64,000 bases of DNA from Marchantia polymorpha subsp. ruderalis (taxonomy: Eukaryota > Streptophyta > Marchantiopsida > Marchantiales > Marchantiaceae). The notes under the pieces were generated by a model. That model was given only the letters and a program-made list of their open reading frames with translations, did not search any database and had not been told where the DNA came from. Where the stretch lies: assembly GCA_037833965.1 (NCBI GenBank), contig AP031351.1:7266501-7330500 (forward strand). Direction: 5' to 3'. Below are positions 50,805 to 62,459 of the stretch, piece after piece. Positions within the stretch are counted from its first letter, which is position 1, and every line of letters begins with the position of its first letter. The translations under genes and the position numbers were made by a program.

Positions 50805-53800
50805 TCACAACATGTCAACGAGATCTTCTTCGTACGACTCTAGTTTAGTTACAAAAGGAGGAATCTGAGTGTAGGTTCCGCATGATTTGGCTGGCATTCC
50901 ACAGTCACGAATCTGCAGACAATTCACAAACTCGATAAATGGAACGAGGAGAGGAGAAAAAATTAGCTTGCAGAAACAAGGGAGTCCGGATCTAAGCAGG
51001 ACTGAGAGACGTGGGCAAATGCCAACAGCTGTGTACATGACGTGAAGGGGATGATAATGTACCTTCAAGTCTTTAGTCAGGCACACCCAGATTTCGTTAA
51101 TCAGCTGGCCCTTGCAAGAAAAAGCTGGCTTGGCTCCAATGGCATCACTTACTGCTGCTTTCATCTCACTGGTTTTGTACCTTTTTTGGCTAGGAATGAA
51201 ACCCGCATCAGAGAGAATTTTCTGCCAGCATTATGGCACCACATTAGAGTGATTGTACAAGATTATACTATATCAGATATTCACTCTTAGAAAATCTACA
51301 ACAAACGTTATACAGTAAGGAACAGAGGATTCGCGATACTTTAGCTACCTATGCGACGTAGTTGGCTTCAGTACAAATCAAGCGTCTCTTGAGTGCCAGT
51401 TTAGAGAGAGCATACCGAAATATCATATCGCAGATGTAGATTCAAACCCACTGAAAAGTAAGTAGCCTCGTCGGGGATGATAGGATAAGAGCATGTTCCA
51501 TGCTTTTCTGCAATCAGATCATGATAGTCAGCAATATCAGTTGTATATCACAATAGCAGCGAATGAATTAAAAGCTGGACGCATGGACATCACGTAGCAG
51601 GTAAAGAATTAACAATGACAATCAATAAGATGTATACATCCTACAAGAGAAAATGATGGTCTAATCGGGTCACATTGTGTAGATTGTAATAGTATGTCCT
51701 CTCTAATCTGATGGACGGATGGAGGGAAAGAGAGAGAGAGAGAGAGAGAGAGAAGTAATGATAAGTTGAATGATTCAACGGGGAACTTCAAGCAAAAGAG
51801 ACGAGCAGTACCCCACTGATGACCAGTAATCGAGTGACGTCGGATGCATGTCACAAACAGCAGTGTAGCCGGTCAGAAGAAGGGGAAACCAAGATACATC
51901 GTAGCAACTTCCAGGTCTTATTGCAGCTAGTTACAAATGAAGAAACAGACTAGCAGTCCATGATGGAGTCCACTACGTAGTAGACACTGAACCACAGCCA
52001 AATGTACTAGTTCACTCTGATAACCGTCTCTGCTGAACGAAGTAGTCTTCTTCAATACACCCCTCTCTATCTACATCCATTCGATCAATTCAATGTTTCC
52101 AAGGTACCTCATGCTGCCAGAATCCATACGGGCCTGATTTTCTTCCTTTACACTGCTTGGGAGAGTTGCAGCTGAGGGTAGGCCAGTATTCAACTAGATA
52201 ATCATAAAGCTCTGCAACCTAGAACGCGTTGATCAAGACATGCAGAGGTGAAGAACGCTGTTAGAATATCACAAATCCAATCCATTGAATAAAAAAATTT
52301 AATCACTCTAAACAAGCGCGCTGCAAAATACTGTTCAGATATTACGAAGCAACAAGTCAAATGATGCCCCCTAAGTCGATGCTTGTGGGATAAGTAAAGG
52401 CAGACTATCCATATGGGGCAAATTTTGTATGCAAACTAAGTCAATTATGAATCAACTCATCAAAAGAACAAAACTGCCAAACATTTCTGACAGGTATCTA
52501 GCGCTTGGTCAAGAAGATTGAAGAATGCTATCCAGGTAACACAATACTGAAGCGCATAAAGAACCTGAACAACAAGTCCGACGCTGTTGAATGCATCCCT
52601 AAATGACCCATGCAAAAAAATTACCTTCGATTCATCGAAGCCCGGACCACTGCAGCAAGATGGCCACGTGTTATCTTCATTTTCAGGCCATAAACCATCT
52701 GCAATCAGGTAGAATAGGATCTGAGGGTGCAGGTCCTGAGCTTAGCAGAAACAATAACAGCTAATTAACTTCAAGGAATTTCAAGACATCCAGTAAATGG
52801 AGGGGGCCGCCGGAATTGTGGAGGTGGAGGTAGAGGTGGCTTACGAACGGTAAACTTCACGGGCTTGACAACCCTGCATAATAGCAATACACCACAAAAT
52901 TGTATCAGCAATGATTCTGTCATATGCTTTGCGTTTGAGACAATTGAGATATCGAGCAAGCGTAAAGAACGTCTTTGTCTAATAATCTAGACAGAGACTT
53001 TCTTTACGCTTACGTTCTTTATGCTAACATATTCACTTCCTCTGACTGGGTGAAAACACGTTGAAACTTCCATGAACCACGAAACCTCAGGCAAAGCTGC
53101 ATAGCAATTTACTTATTGCAGCAACTCGACTTGGTCCTGCAAAAGGTTCCAGGCCACTGCTGGGAGAACACATAGTAATCGAAGTCAGCTCCATATTCGA
53201 GATTAGACAATTCCGCCTGTCCGTCAACCTCAGCACGTTCAAGACTGCCTATTTTCTCAAGACCCTCTGAGCCCACATTCCCTGAAACAACGAGGTGATT
53301 TATTCTCAGTACACTGCCTTCTCTTCTCCAGTTTCAACTCATAAATAAAAATCGACAGCCGCAAATTAGCTGCTGTGGTATGTAAACTCAAAAGGTTTAC
53401 AATTCTTTCACTCGATTGAAGTACAGTGCATTTCGCGAAACGTCAGATGAGCACAAAGTATATACTTTTCAAATCATTCTCTCTGAATCTTCTATGGATC
53501 GACACAGATAGACGAACATACAAATCAGATGCATATTCTCGAACGAACAGGACATCGAAGGGGAGATTGACGCACGAGTCACGGACATCGGCTTATGTCC
53601 TTGCCACATAAGTGAAAAGATTGAATCCAGCTACTAAAACAACAGTACAAGCACCTCACATTTTACCGCAAGGCAGAGAGTGCCAATTTTCTAACCGTAA
53701 ATAAAGAAATCAGAAAGAAAATGTAAGCGTGGTGGAAATCTACAAAGTTTAGCTACAATTTCAACTCGTGACAATTCATCGTACCTCTGACACATTGGAC

Positions 53801-53851
53801 GCTCACAAGCGTCAGGAGTACAATCCAGCAAACTCTTTGTCCTCGCCCCAT
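50805..53851 (-). CDS. Secreted ribonuclease T2 family protein
   Basis: RNase T2 enzymes cleave single-stranded RNA through a 2',3'-cyclic phosphate, in the vacuole, ER or apoplast. Nine exons join in frame to 270 codons plus TGA: 53851-53785, 53281-53113, 52873-52845, 52698-52625, 52218-52108, 51815-51812, 51507-51416, 51221-51063, 50912-50805. Residues 1-22 are a signal peptide (VCWIVLLTLVSVQCV). FDYYVFSQQWPGTFC is the usual N-terminal core. Active-site segment I is KFTVHGLWP (His89), completed only by the splice at 52845/52698. Segment II is HEWEKHGTC (149-157), completed by a predicted 4-nt exon. Cys-rich spacing (SCCNK, SCCSG, LSCNSPKQC, FSCKG, WVCL, RDCG) fits disulfide-bonded members. 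Both catalytic histidines are kept, so it should be active. Confidence 0.9.
51729..51753. repeat. GA/CT microsatellite in an RNase T2 intron
   Basis: About a dozen GA units lie in the intron after the predicted microexon. On the coding strand it is CT-rich. Confidence 0.9.
52958..53011. repeat. Fold-back, 23-bp arms with 2 mismatches, in RNase T2 intron 2
   Basis: AAGCGTAAAGAACGTCTTTG (continuing TCT) at 52958-52980 pairs with 52989-53011 except at two bases, around an 8-base loop. A third partial copy (ACGTTCTTTATGC) follows at about 53012-53024. Confidence 0.88.
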
Positions 53852-54216
53852 AGCTCTTCTTGCCCTCGTGCTCCAAAGCGTCGAGTGTACCCCCACGACC
53901 AGAAACAAGAACAGAGATACTCCTTGGAGCTCAAAACCTCTTAGAGGCGAATATGGACGAGTGAAACGCGTGCAGCAAAGGCGACAAGAAATCAGCTTTG
54001 TAGTCAGGGATTCCGAGGGACGTCGTCAGAACTTTTCATTGGCCACCCTTCCTTCGTGGAGGCGGCATCATTCCTCGATCGGTGGCTACCTTCGCGCAGA
54101 CGACACCCATCTCCATCTCTGTCCGCCCTCTGCTCCGCCTCACCCCCGCCCCCCACTCTCTGCTGCTCCTGACGCACACCAAAAGGCCTCAAGGCTGCTC
54201 GAGCACCGCCCGCCCC

Positions 54217-54258
<42 letters not shown>

Positions 54259-55368
54259 CACGCCTCCACCGTGCCGGGAACTCCCGTCCGTTGCTTCTGG
54301 CACACGAATGTGTGAGGCTTTTACTCCCTCCACGTCTCGATCGTAATTAGTCCAACGGGTATATCCCAAGGATTTTGGAAATTCTCCTGGACAAAAAACA
54401 CTTCCTGGATCGTAGGAGCCAGTCGGGTCCTTCCGAAAACCCACGGTACTCGCATTTAACTGATCTGACACTTGTCGTCGCTGGGGCAACGTGCAGCGAC
54501 CGCGGTAGATGCCTTCGGGTTGCGGTATCATTCTCTTGAACTAGGTCACTGTCCTGCTCTGCGACGTCATCCGATGACCGGACGCTTTATCCGATGATCG
54601 TCCTTCACGTCTCCTCGATCAAAGGCGCCTTATAACAAGTCTTGTACTTGCCGTTAGGTTTTATATTCCGTGCTTCTTGCCTTTTGCCCTCGCCCTTCCG
54701 AATTTGATATGTACTGCATGTACCCTCTAGCAATATTGACTTGCACTTTTTGACCGACGATTACGTGATCTAATTAATTTATTTCGACAGCCAATAGATA
54801 GAGTTCGAGTAATTATCGCGAATTATCTCGCACCAGATAGAGCTCCGGGATGTCCCGCATTCCGAAATGTAGTATCAACCGGCAGACACTCCTTACTCCA
54901 GACTGGTCAGAGTCTTCTCCAGATTTAGTTCTGCTGTTGAGAAGTGAACCATTTGTGGACCAATATCCTACAGCTTTGGCGTGGTCTCAAGGTAGAAGTA
55001 CAGGAAGGCAGCCGGCTACTAAATTTCTCCAAGCAATGGCATGGGACCGGTATTTATGTTAGGCAGAGAAGCCCTGTGTTCCGAGGCGTCATCTGCCCTA
55101 ACGGAGATCAAGGACTATAGAGTCTATAGTATAGAACCAATCCAGGGAGCACCACTTCCTGACCCCGGACTGTGCACCTCCCGTGGTAAACTCTGACGCT
55201 GCTATGGTTGGTGGGAGGTTGCACACTTTACGGAACCGGAGCTGGAAGGTAAGCACAAAGTTGCAAGAACTGCTTCAAATCCGGACTTTAGTACGAGATT
55301 TAAATATAGGAAAGAGAACGCGCAATAATAATCTTGTGCGTGGATCAGACCAAACCGGTAGCATTCAT
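53852..55368. other. RNase T2 promoter/leader region and intergenic
   Basis: The stretch holds a CT microsatellite (54219-54254) and GC-rich sequence upstream of RNase T2. Frames on both strands at 53868-54531 are low-complexity products of that repeat and are not called. Nothing recognisable follows to 55368. Confidence 0.5.
54219..54254. repeat. CT microsatellite
   Basis: About 17 CT units, interrupted little. It lies roughly 370-400 bases upstream of the RNase T2 start codon and reads as GA repeats on that gene's sense strand. GA/CT repeats are frequent in plant promoters and leaders. Confidence 0.9.
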
Positions 55369-55426
55369 AATACATACTATCATTGGATGATAGTATGTAT
55401 TGTCTTCATCATTGGATGAAGACAAT
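55369..55426. repeat. Two overlapping perfect hairpins sharing the same centre
   Basis: Hairpin 1: AATACATACTATCAT at 55369-55383 pairs with 55387-55401. Hairpin 2: ATTGTCTTCATC at 55399-55410 pairs with 55415-55426. Both have the same central string ATCATTGGATGA although their outer arms differ. Confidence 0.92.
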
Positions 55427-57203
55427 TTCTAAAACTAACATACTTTAGCTATTTGTATGAAATAGTTTCGTATTACATATCACTGGTTAAGCTTGCAGGA
55501 GATAATCACATGTTCTTGAAATATATTGTAAAAATACCTAAACTTAGTGTGTCACACTGCGTTCACTCTCTCACTTAAGTTTTGAATCCTTTACTTGTAA
55601 TTTCATTCAATGAGAAATATAGTTCAATACAGAAGTTAATTTTACAGTCATATCGATGATTTATTAACAGAATTCTATTAAACAAAGGCACAAGAACCTC
55701 GAAATGGGCTTGTTCAAATCCAATTGTACATACACTTTTTGCAAGTGTGATAATTTGAGTGTGCGGAGTTGATGCAATCAATATTTTAGAAAAAAAAATA
55801 ATGGGGGCTACCAACATGCAAAACTTGAAGAAACTTGAGTTTTCTATTGAAGTTTGGTCTGCAATCACTCAACTATTGAGTCCAGTGATATTATATTTTC
55901 ATATTGTATGCAATGATTGTTGTGTACAACCTTGATAGAATTTATGGCGTATACAAATATTGATGAAGAGAGTTCAAACATATCAGTGAAATTTAAAATC
56001 TCACAAAATATATATATCGTAAATTTATTGAGGTCAATTTTGGTTAAAAAGTAATCTCATGTTCTAGTTATTGACGGTTAGGTTGGTTGTCGGTATTGGG
56101 TATATATACCCAATGTATGTGTATTATCAGACAGAATATATCAATGAAATTTAGAATTTCACAAAATATAAATCTTGTATATTTGTTGAGGTTAATTTTG
56201 GTCAAAGAGTAACCTCAAGTTCTAGCTATTTACAATTAGGTTGGTCGTTGGTGTTGGGTATATATATCCGTGGTATGTGTATTATCAGATAGAACATTCA
56301 ATACAATTTTATGTACTATTCCCATGGACGTAGCTTTTGAGTATAAACGACGTTATACGTTAATATCTCTCGTGTTGGTGACTTATCTTGGTGTCCACTA
56401 TAAACTATCACTTTATCATGCGTGTTTTACACAAGATTAAGTTCAATTTTATCATACTCATTAGTCTTGGTACTACTAGTATTCACAATGGCAAGTTTGA
56501 TGTATGTGATGATAATGTGACTTCATAATGAGTTCATTTGCAAGTTGAATTTTTCTAGTTTTAAAAAAATTGACTTTTAGATTTTTTTAATTTCAACAAG
56601 AAATTTATAAGAAATTTGAACATTCTGTGAGTATATAAGACCATTGCACTCTTGAAGTGAAAAACGTGATTATAATTGTGAACAAAATTTAGTATATTGA
56701 TCAATTAAGATTCAAATGTTTGATGTATACCACTTTATATTGATTCAAGACAAAATTACATCATATATGATAAAGAGTTTGATATTTCTTAGAATGTAAG
56801 ACATAAAACGTCTTGAATGAAGCTTGTGGTACCTAGTTTTTTCGTTTTTCTTTAAAAATCAACAAAACTAAAAGATATTTCTTTAGAAAGTAGTTGTTAG
56901 AGTTAGAATGAGCATGTCCTGAGGAGAAATGATAGAATTAGTGAGAATTTGTCTACGTCCAAAGATCTTCGGATCTTAGTGTTTTCGGCGCAGCCTTTTA
57001 TGAATGTAGGAAGAGCTACGTCTTCGGCGAAGACATTGGAATCAATTTCAAATCATGCAACGGGTCGGACGATGTTCGCACGCGTTGGGAGTTCTATTGG
57101 GCTCGGGAGAAGGCAATGTTAGGGCTTCGAAGGTAAAGGCAGTACGAGGAGACTTCGCGCCGATATTGCGATATCGAGCAAGAACGAGCGGGAAAGAGAG
57201 GAA
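55427..57203. other. AT-rich intergenic with a diverged two-copy tandem repeat
   Basis: Mostly AT-rich without genes. At about 55977-56298 a unit of roughly 165 bp occurs twice with clear divergence: TATCA.TGAAATTTA.AAT.T, CACAAAATATA, AGTTCTAG and TGTGTATTATCAGA recur in order. The first copy contains the 20-base palindrome at 56095-56114 (ATTGGGTATATATACCCAAT). Confidence 0.65.
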
Positions 57204-59773
57204 GTGAAATCGAGCCAACCCGCAATTAGCGAAACGCAAATTGAAGACATGGCGTCCAAGAAGAGTGAGAAGGTGATGAAATTGGTTCCCTTGAAGGTGC
57301 CTTACGAGGAATTGAGACCCTTCAGACGCGAGTTGAGTGAATTGCGGCTTGAATTTCTTTTGTGGAATTGGAATTGCATCTCGGCGAGTATCTGCAAGGA
57401 GGTAATGTACAAGAGCACGATCGAAGGCGAGGAGCTCAGCAGTAATCCCATGTTGTGGACTATCAAACATTGGACGACGGTATTGGGATCCTGTGCGGAC
57501 AGCGAAGGAGATGTGTTATTTGAGAAGAATAGCATAGAATTTATGTGCGGCGAGGAATTCTCTTACGGGCCTCTCTTCGAATCTGGAAGACAGGGAACGA
57601 ATGGATGGAAGACTGTCGATTACAAGATCCGAAGAGAAGGGCGATCGCGTTGAAGATCATGCACATCTTACGGCCGGCGCGCACAACTTATGTGACGGCC
57701 TGGCAAGTATGGTTCTTTGAATGCATTCTAAAGGATCAACGAGTACATTGGGCAAGGATCTTTCACGATCTTGTCTGGATGAATGCAGGCTCCCGATGGA
57801 CGGGACCGTTGACCAATCACATCACTCACTTCCTGGTGAATTTCTATCGAGGTATGGGATTGCTTACGAGGGAATAGGAGAAGCGATTTCCGAGAGAGCG
57901 GGAAATCCTGACAGCTGAGTCCAGTGAAGGGATCGAAGACGAGAACCGGCCCCCCTCAATCCCAACACACACAACAACTCGAGGATCAGTTCTGGTGGAC
58001 GTGGTTCAGAGACGGGAGAAGCCAGAGAGACGATTGGCAAAGAGAAGGAAGGTCGGGAGTGATGACGAGGAGGAATTGGCCCACGAAGTAAGAAGGATGG
58101 ATATGGATGTAAGTGGAGCGAGGTAGCACAGAGCTCGCGCAAGATCAAAGAAGAGGGCGAAACGGAGGATGTTGACAATTGAGGTGTCGGACAGCAGCGT
58201 GGAGAAGACGGTGGCAACAATTGTAAACACATCCGAAGTCGCAGCTAGCAAGGTAATGCAGCCTGTGGAGATAAGAGTACCTTTGAAGGTGTCAATCGAA
58301 GTTCCAGCAGACATACCGGCAAAACCTTTGAAGGAGGGAACAGAATTGATAACTCCGATTTCTCTGTCTTAGGAGCAGACGCGGTCTGCGTAGGGAGAAT
58401 GGACACCACAGATGAAGATGAACGAGGACCTGGAGAAGGAATTCACTTTGAGCGAGGAGATTCTAGAATAGGTTGTCGCACAGATCAGAGGGACGGTGGT
58501 AGAAGCCGTGGGCATTACACTGCCGACATCTTAGGTGGAAGAGGTGAGACCCGAAGAAGGGAAGAAGACTGCGGGCGAAGATGTGAAGACATTAGAAATT
58601 ACATTTCCTGAATTCTTGCCCGATAGTGTAGTCCCATTGTTGAAGTACTTGGACGGGAAGAGAGTGAAGTATGCCGTAACGGAGTAGCCATGATTATATG
58701 TACCAATGATTAGGAATATGACGAAGCTTAAGAGAGCAGTTGCAGTACAGAGAGAGTGGAATTCCGCAACTGCATTGGTACGGGAGCGAGAAGCCCAGCT
58801 TCGGGAGAAGGAAATTGAGTGCGAAGTACTACAGTTGAATCTAGAGAAGGAATTCGGGCGCTGTGTAGAGTTGGAGGAGACCCCTAGAGGACTTCGTATC
58901 TCCAATGAGAATGCTCAGAAGGTAACTGTGGACTTGATGGCGAGATTGGAGAAATTCAGAGAAGCTTACGAGGCGGCAATCAAAAGATCAAAGCGGTTGA
59001 TCACTACTGCAAAGAAGCGAGAGAAGAAACATGTCGAGGAACTTGCTACATTGAAAGCCCGAAGAGCTGAAGAAGCTCGTATCGCCGAAGAACTTCGGGG
59101 CTAAATCGCAGAGGCGAAGACGGCGGAGGAAGATCTTCGTAGCAAATTTTTGGAGATTGAGGCGAAGTATAAAATGGAATTCCGACGTGCGGAGGAGCTA
59201 TCAGCACGTCTGTCGGCGGTAAACCTGAAGCATGAAGAGGAGTTAGCGGATTGGCCCAAGAAATTGGCAGATTGCGAATCGGCCAAGTCTTCGGAGGTCG
59301 AATGTAAATTAAAGGTTGAATCCGACTGTCGACGGTTACGAAAGCAGTTAGGGAAGGCGGAGATGAGATCGGAAGAGTCGCAAAGGAGAATGGAAAAGGC
59401 AGAGGAGGCCTACCGTCAGCTGCGGGAGGAGTCAACCAACGTGTTGAAATTGCGGTTAGAGAAGTGCTTGAACGGGTTCGCGATGTGGAGATTGGATTCG
59501 GTGAAATGGAAGAAGTTAGATTCACTCGAGCGACGGCTGATGAATGCGAAGACCAGCGGATCCGCAGGACACAAACAGATTGTAGAGTTAGTTAATTCAT
59601 TTTTAGAGGAATTGAATGAGGCGCGCCAGAATGTAGAAGTAGAAATTGTAAACGTGTTGCGTAGATTAGGAGTAGAAAGTAGTTCAAACGATGCTGTAAC
59701 CATTACATCGGACGGCACAGCCCCTGAGACTGATTCGCCTCAGGCGGTTGATATCCCAGAGTTGTCATTGTGA
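57204..59773 (+). pseudogene. Decayed member of a liverwort repetitive gene family: helical domain plus long coiled coil
   Basis: From 57204 one frame gives KLVPLKVPYEELRPFRREL and W-rich sequence. After a one-base-type frame change near 57630, a second frame stays aligned to 59773 but is cut by nine in-frame stops. Recognisable parts in order: KIMHILRPARTTYVTAWQVW (like a helical domain seen in plant transposon-associated proteins), an acidic/basic linker, LEITFPEFLPDSVVPLLKYL, then over 300 residues of Glu/Lys/Arg/Leu-rich coiled coil (REREAQLREKEIECEVLQLN), ending VNVLRRLGVESSS. I recall near-identical families repeated many times in Marchantia assemblies. The stops are TAG at 57875, 58124, 58370, 58391, 58469, 58532 and 58685, TGA at 58691 and TAA at 59102. 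Original function unknown. Confidence 0.75.
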
Positions 59774-59778
59774 ATAAA
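59773..59778 (+). promoter_or_regulatory. AATAAA overlapping the stop codon of the decayed gene
   Basis: The final TGA (59771-59773) overlaps an AATAAA. It could have served as the polyadenylation signal of the ancestral gene, giving a very short 3' UTR. Confidence 0.5.
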
Positions 59779-61559
59779 GAGGCCCAAAGCTCTTTCCTTG
59801 GGGGGGCTTTTTTGTCAATTGGCTTGTCTTGATTGTGAATCTTTATCCACTGTGTCTATGCGGTGGTGTGTGATCCAGGCCTGAGGTACGGTGCGCTCCT
59901 ATTTGTCAAAGTTACCGCATCAGGAGTTGTGAGTATTCGGCTCGAATGTCCTGAGGAGTCGAGGCTACTTGGGATTTAAGCAAATTTGGGTCTGAGTATT
60001 CGGGTCAGTAAATTGAGATGTATGCGATGCTGGTAAGTTTTCCCCCTGAAATATAAGTGTGGAGTTGCAAGCGATTCCTATAGGCGTTGTTTGGAAAAGC
60101 TTCAGGTTGTGAGTGAGGTTATGCACTACTCTGCAGGTCTTCGTCTCTAGCTGGGTAGTGTCTTCTGGGAGTGGCATTGGCCTAAGAAGTGAAACTCTTT
60201 AATAGAATGCTATTCTATGACAAATCGTGACTTTTGTGGTTGTTTTTGTTCTCGTGGGAACGGATCTGTACCATTATGCTCCATTTTGGTATTTGTCTGT
60301 CATTACAAAGCTCTAACAAATGAATACTTGAGATGAGAATACATTATAACATTATGTTTAGAGTTAACAAGCACAAAAATTTATAGTTGCTAGAGGTAAC
60401 TATCATTTTTTATGAAGTCAAATTTACTATATTTTGAGTTGAGATATCTCATGTATGCGGTTCTAGGCCATGAAACATGAGTTACAGGTACTTGCCACTC
60501 TTATAAGATAGTATATTGTTTCATGTCATAGGTAAAGTTAACATAGAGTTTTACAAATATTGTATAATAGGTAAGCATCATTTGCAAACCTTTGATGTTA
60601 GAACTCACCTTTACAAGAAATTACTTGAATATGTAAATACAGAGTTAAACTTCTAATATTTTCACCTTGTATGTATGAGTGACATACTCCCATTGGTGAC
60701 ATTGAATTTGAATATCATTGGATTATAGCTAGTAAATCTAATAAAAACAATACGTCGCTTAATTGTGACAGTGACATGTTACTATCAAGTTATGACAGTT
60801 CTAAGTGTAATCTTGGGGTTATAATTTCTATCATGATCACAATACAAAGCTATGAAAAAAAATGTGCAACAGATATTTATTTAAGCGTTTATCTCAATAC
60901 TTTACTCTTCTAGGCTTCGGATAAATATTTTGTTACAGATGGCATCGTAGATTGTTTTACTCAAATTTTTGTGTGTATGTATTCGTATTCAAACGTGATA
61001 ATAGTGTTAATGTTGTTCGTTGTGAATAAATATAGGTTAGCGAATGAAGGAAATCTTGCAGCGAAACAAAAAATTACAAAATGTCTTAGTATGGATGGAA
61101 CAAGCAATAAAAATGTTGCGCTCTTTACTTTTGTGAGTAACACCTTCCGATAGTGACCTCCAAACCTAGGGCCAATGTATGTCATTTTTGAAAGTTGATA
61201 ATCAAGTGTGGGCACTTTGCTCTTGAAAATGACAACTCTCAGTAATGACCTTCAACCCTAGCACCAATATACATCACTATTGGGAGGTTAAACTTTGTAT
61301 TGACTCATGAAAATACTTTCTAGAAGCTTTATACTTTCAAAAGTTTTACTATGTACTATATATTGATGATTATTCAAGATTTATGTGAATTTATATTCTC
61401 ACAAACAAGTTTGAGATGTTTATAACTTATAAATGTTAAAAATTACAAGTTGATATTAGAGTATCAACAAGATAAAATATTCACGTATTGATAATGATTT
61501 AGAGTATAATTTTTGAAGTTTTGGAATCACTGCAAAGAAGAAAAAATTATTTGTTATTT
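59779..61559. other. Intergenic, no gene seen
   Basis: The 3' flank of the decayed family member is followed by AT-rich sequence. No frame is convincing. Between 61139 and 61268 two short diverged copies of a CTTCCGATAGTGACCTCCAA-type segment are present. Confidence 0.5.
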
Positions 61560-62457
61560 TAATCAAAATTGTGTTGTCGATGTGCGCAATATGTTGAAAC
61601 AATCATGAAGAAAAGTATCAAAGACAACTCTACAGATTCTACGGCCTCCAAGCTTTTCTCTTATTCTAATCTTAGATATTAGAAGCCTCACGTAAGCTAT
61701 GATCACATTTGCTGATGGGTCGTACCCGAAGTCCTCATAAAGAGAGAAGACTCGATGGCAAAAGTTTATGTGATAGATAGTCCAATTCTTGAGTTGCAAG
61801 TGTCACACAAATTTGAGTGGAAAATTCTAAGATTACACTAACGCACTGCAAAGCAAAATATGTTCTCTGATTTACAAACCAAAAAAAAAACTCCAAGAAT
61901 AAGGATGCGTTCACGCACAGTCCAAAATTCTGAAGTGTACTCTGCATCAACATCCTCTTCATTTACAGCTAGCATCATTAGGTTTATGAAGAGCTCATCA
62001 AAACTGCCGAGATCCGTCTCCTCCATCTTACGATCTCTAGCCACTAAATCCAATGTCATTTTTGAGCCAGTTCAACCATTCTGCAAGCTCTCGTTGAACT
62101 CGCTAGTTCATGTGATCGATATCATGAGAATTTTCAAAATCCTCCTTGGCATCTGGTTGTCTGAAGCCATATCTAGCTCCATCACTACTCATGTTCGCCC
62201 ATGCATTGCAATCTAATCTCTCATCGGAAGTACTACTTGTGAATAGCTGAACTCTGAACTCTCATGAACAGAAATTTGCAAACCTTCAACTTTAAAATCA
62301 CTTTAGTTTGCATCACCAACATTAAACTACGACCGAAAGAACCCTCGGATCTCGTCACAAAATTCTATCACAATCTTCAATTTGAAATCTAAAAAACCGT
62401 CGGATCTCGCCACAAAGTTCTATCACACTCTCCAGATCTAAATCTGCTCTGATACCA
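61560..62457 (-). pseudogene. copia-like gag remnant with primer-binding site
   Basis: On the minus strand, frame 62059-61838 includes FDELFINLMMLAVNEEDVDA, like the helical core of copia Gag, and upstream sequence (about 62230-62060) reads DGARYGFRQPDAKEDFE then VQRELAEWLNWLKND with stops between. A perfect initiator tRNA-Met-type site (TGGTATCAGAGC on the minus strand) is at 62446-62457, next to the LTR-like sequence. A 56-bp tandem duplication (about 62340-62446) lies beside it. No pol domains are seen, so the element is truncated or internally deleted. Confidence 0.65.
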
Positions 62458-62459
62458 AT

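Noticed and set aside
53868-54531. Open frames of 160 (plus) and 175 (minus) codons upstream of RNase T2
   Set aside because: Both are driven by a CT/GA microsatellite and give low-complexity peptides without any domain. The region fits a promoter/leader better.
59770-59815. Rho-independent-terminator-like hairpin (GGCCC...GGGGGGGC followed by T-run)
   Set aside because: The context is a plant nuclear gene with an AATAAA at the stop. The resemblance to a bacterial terminator is coincidental.
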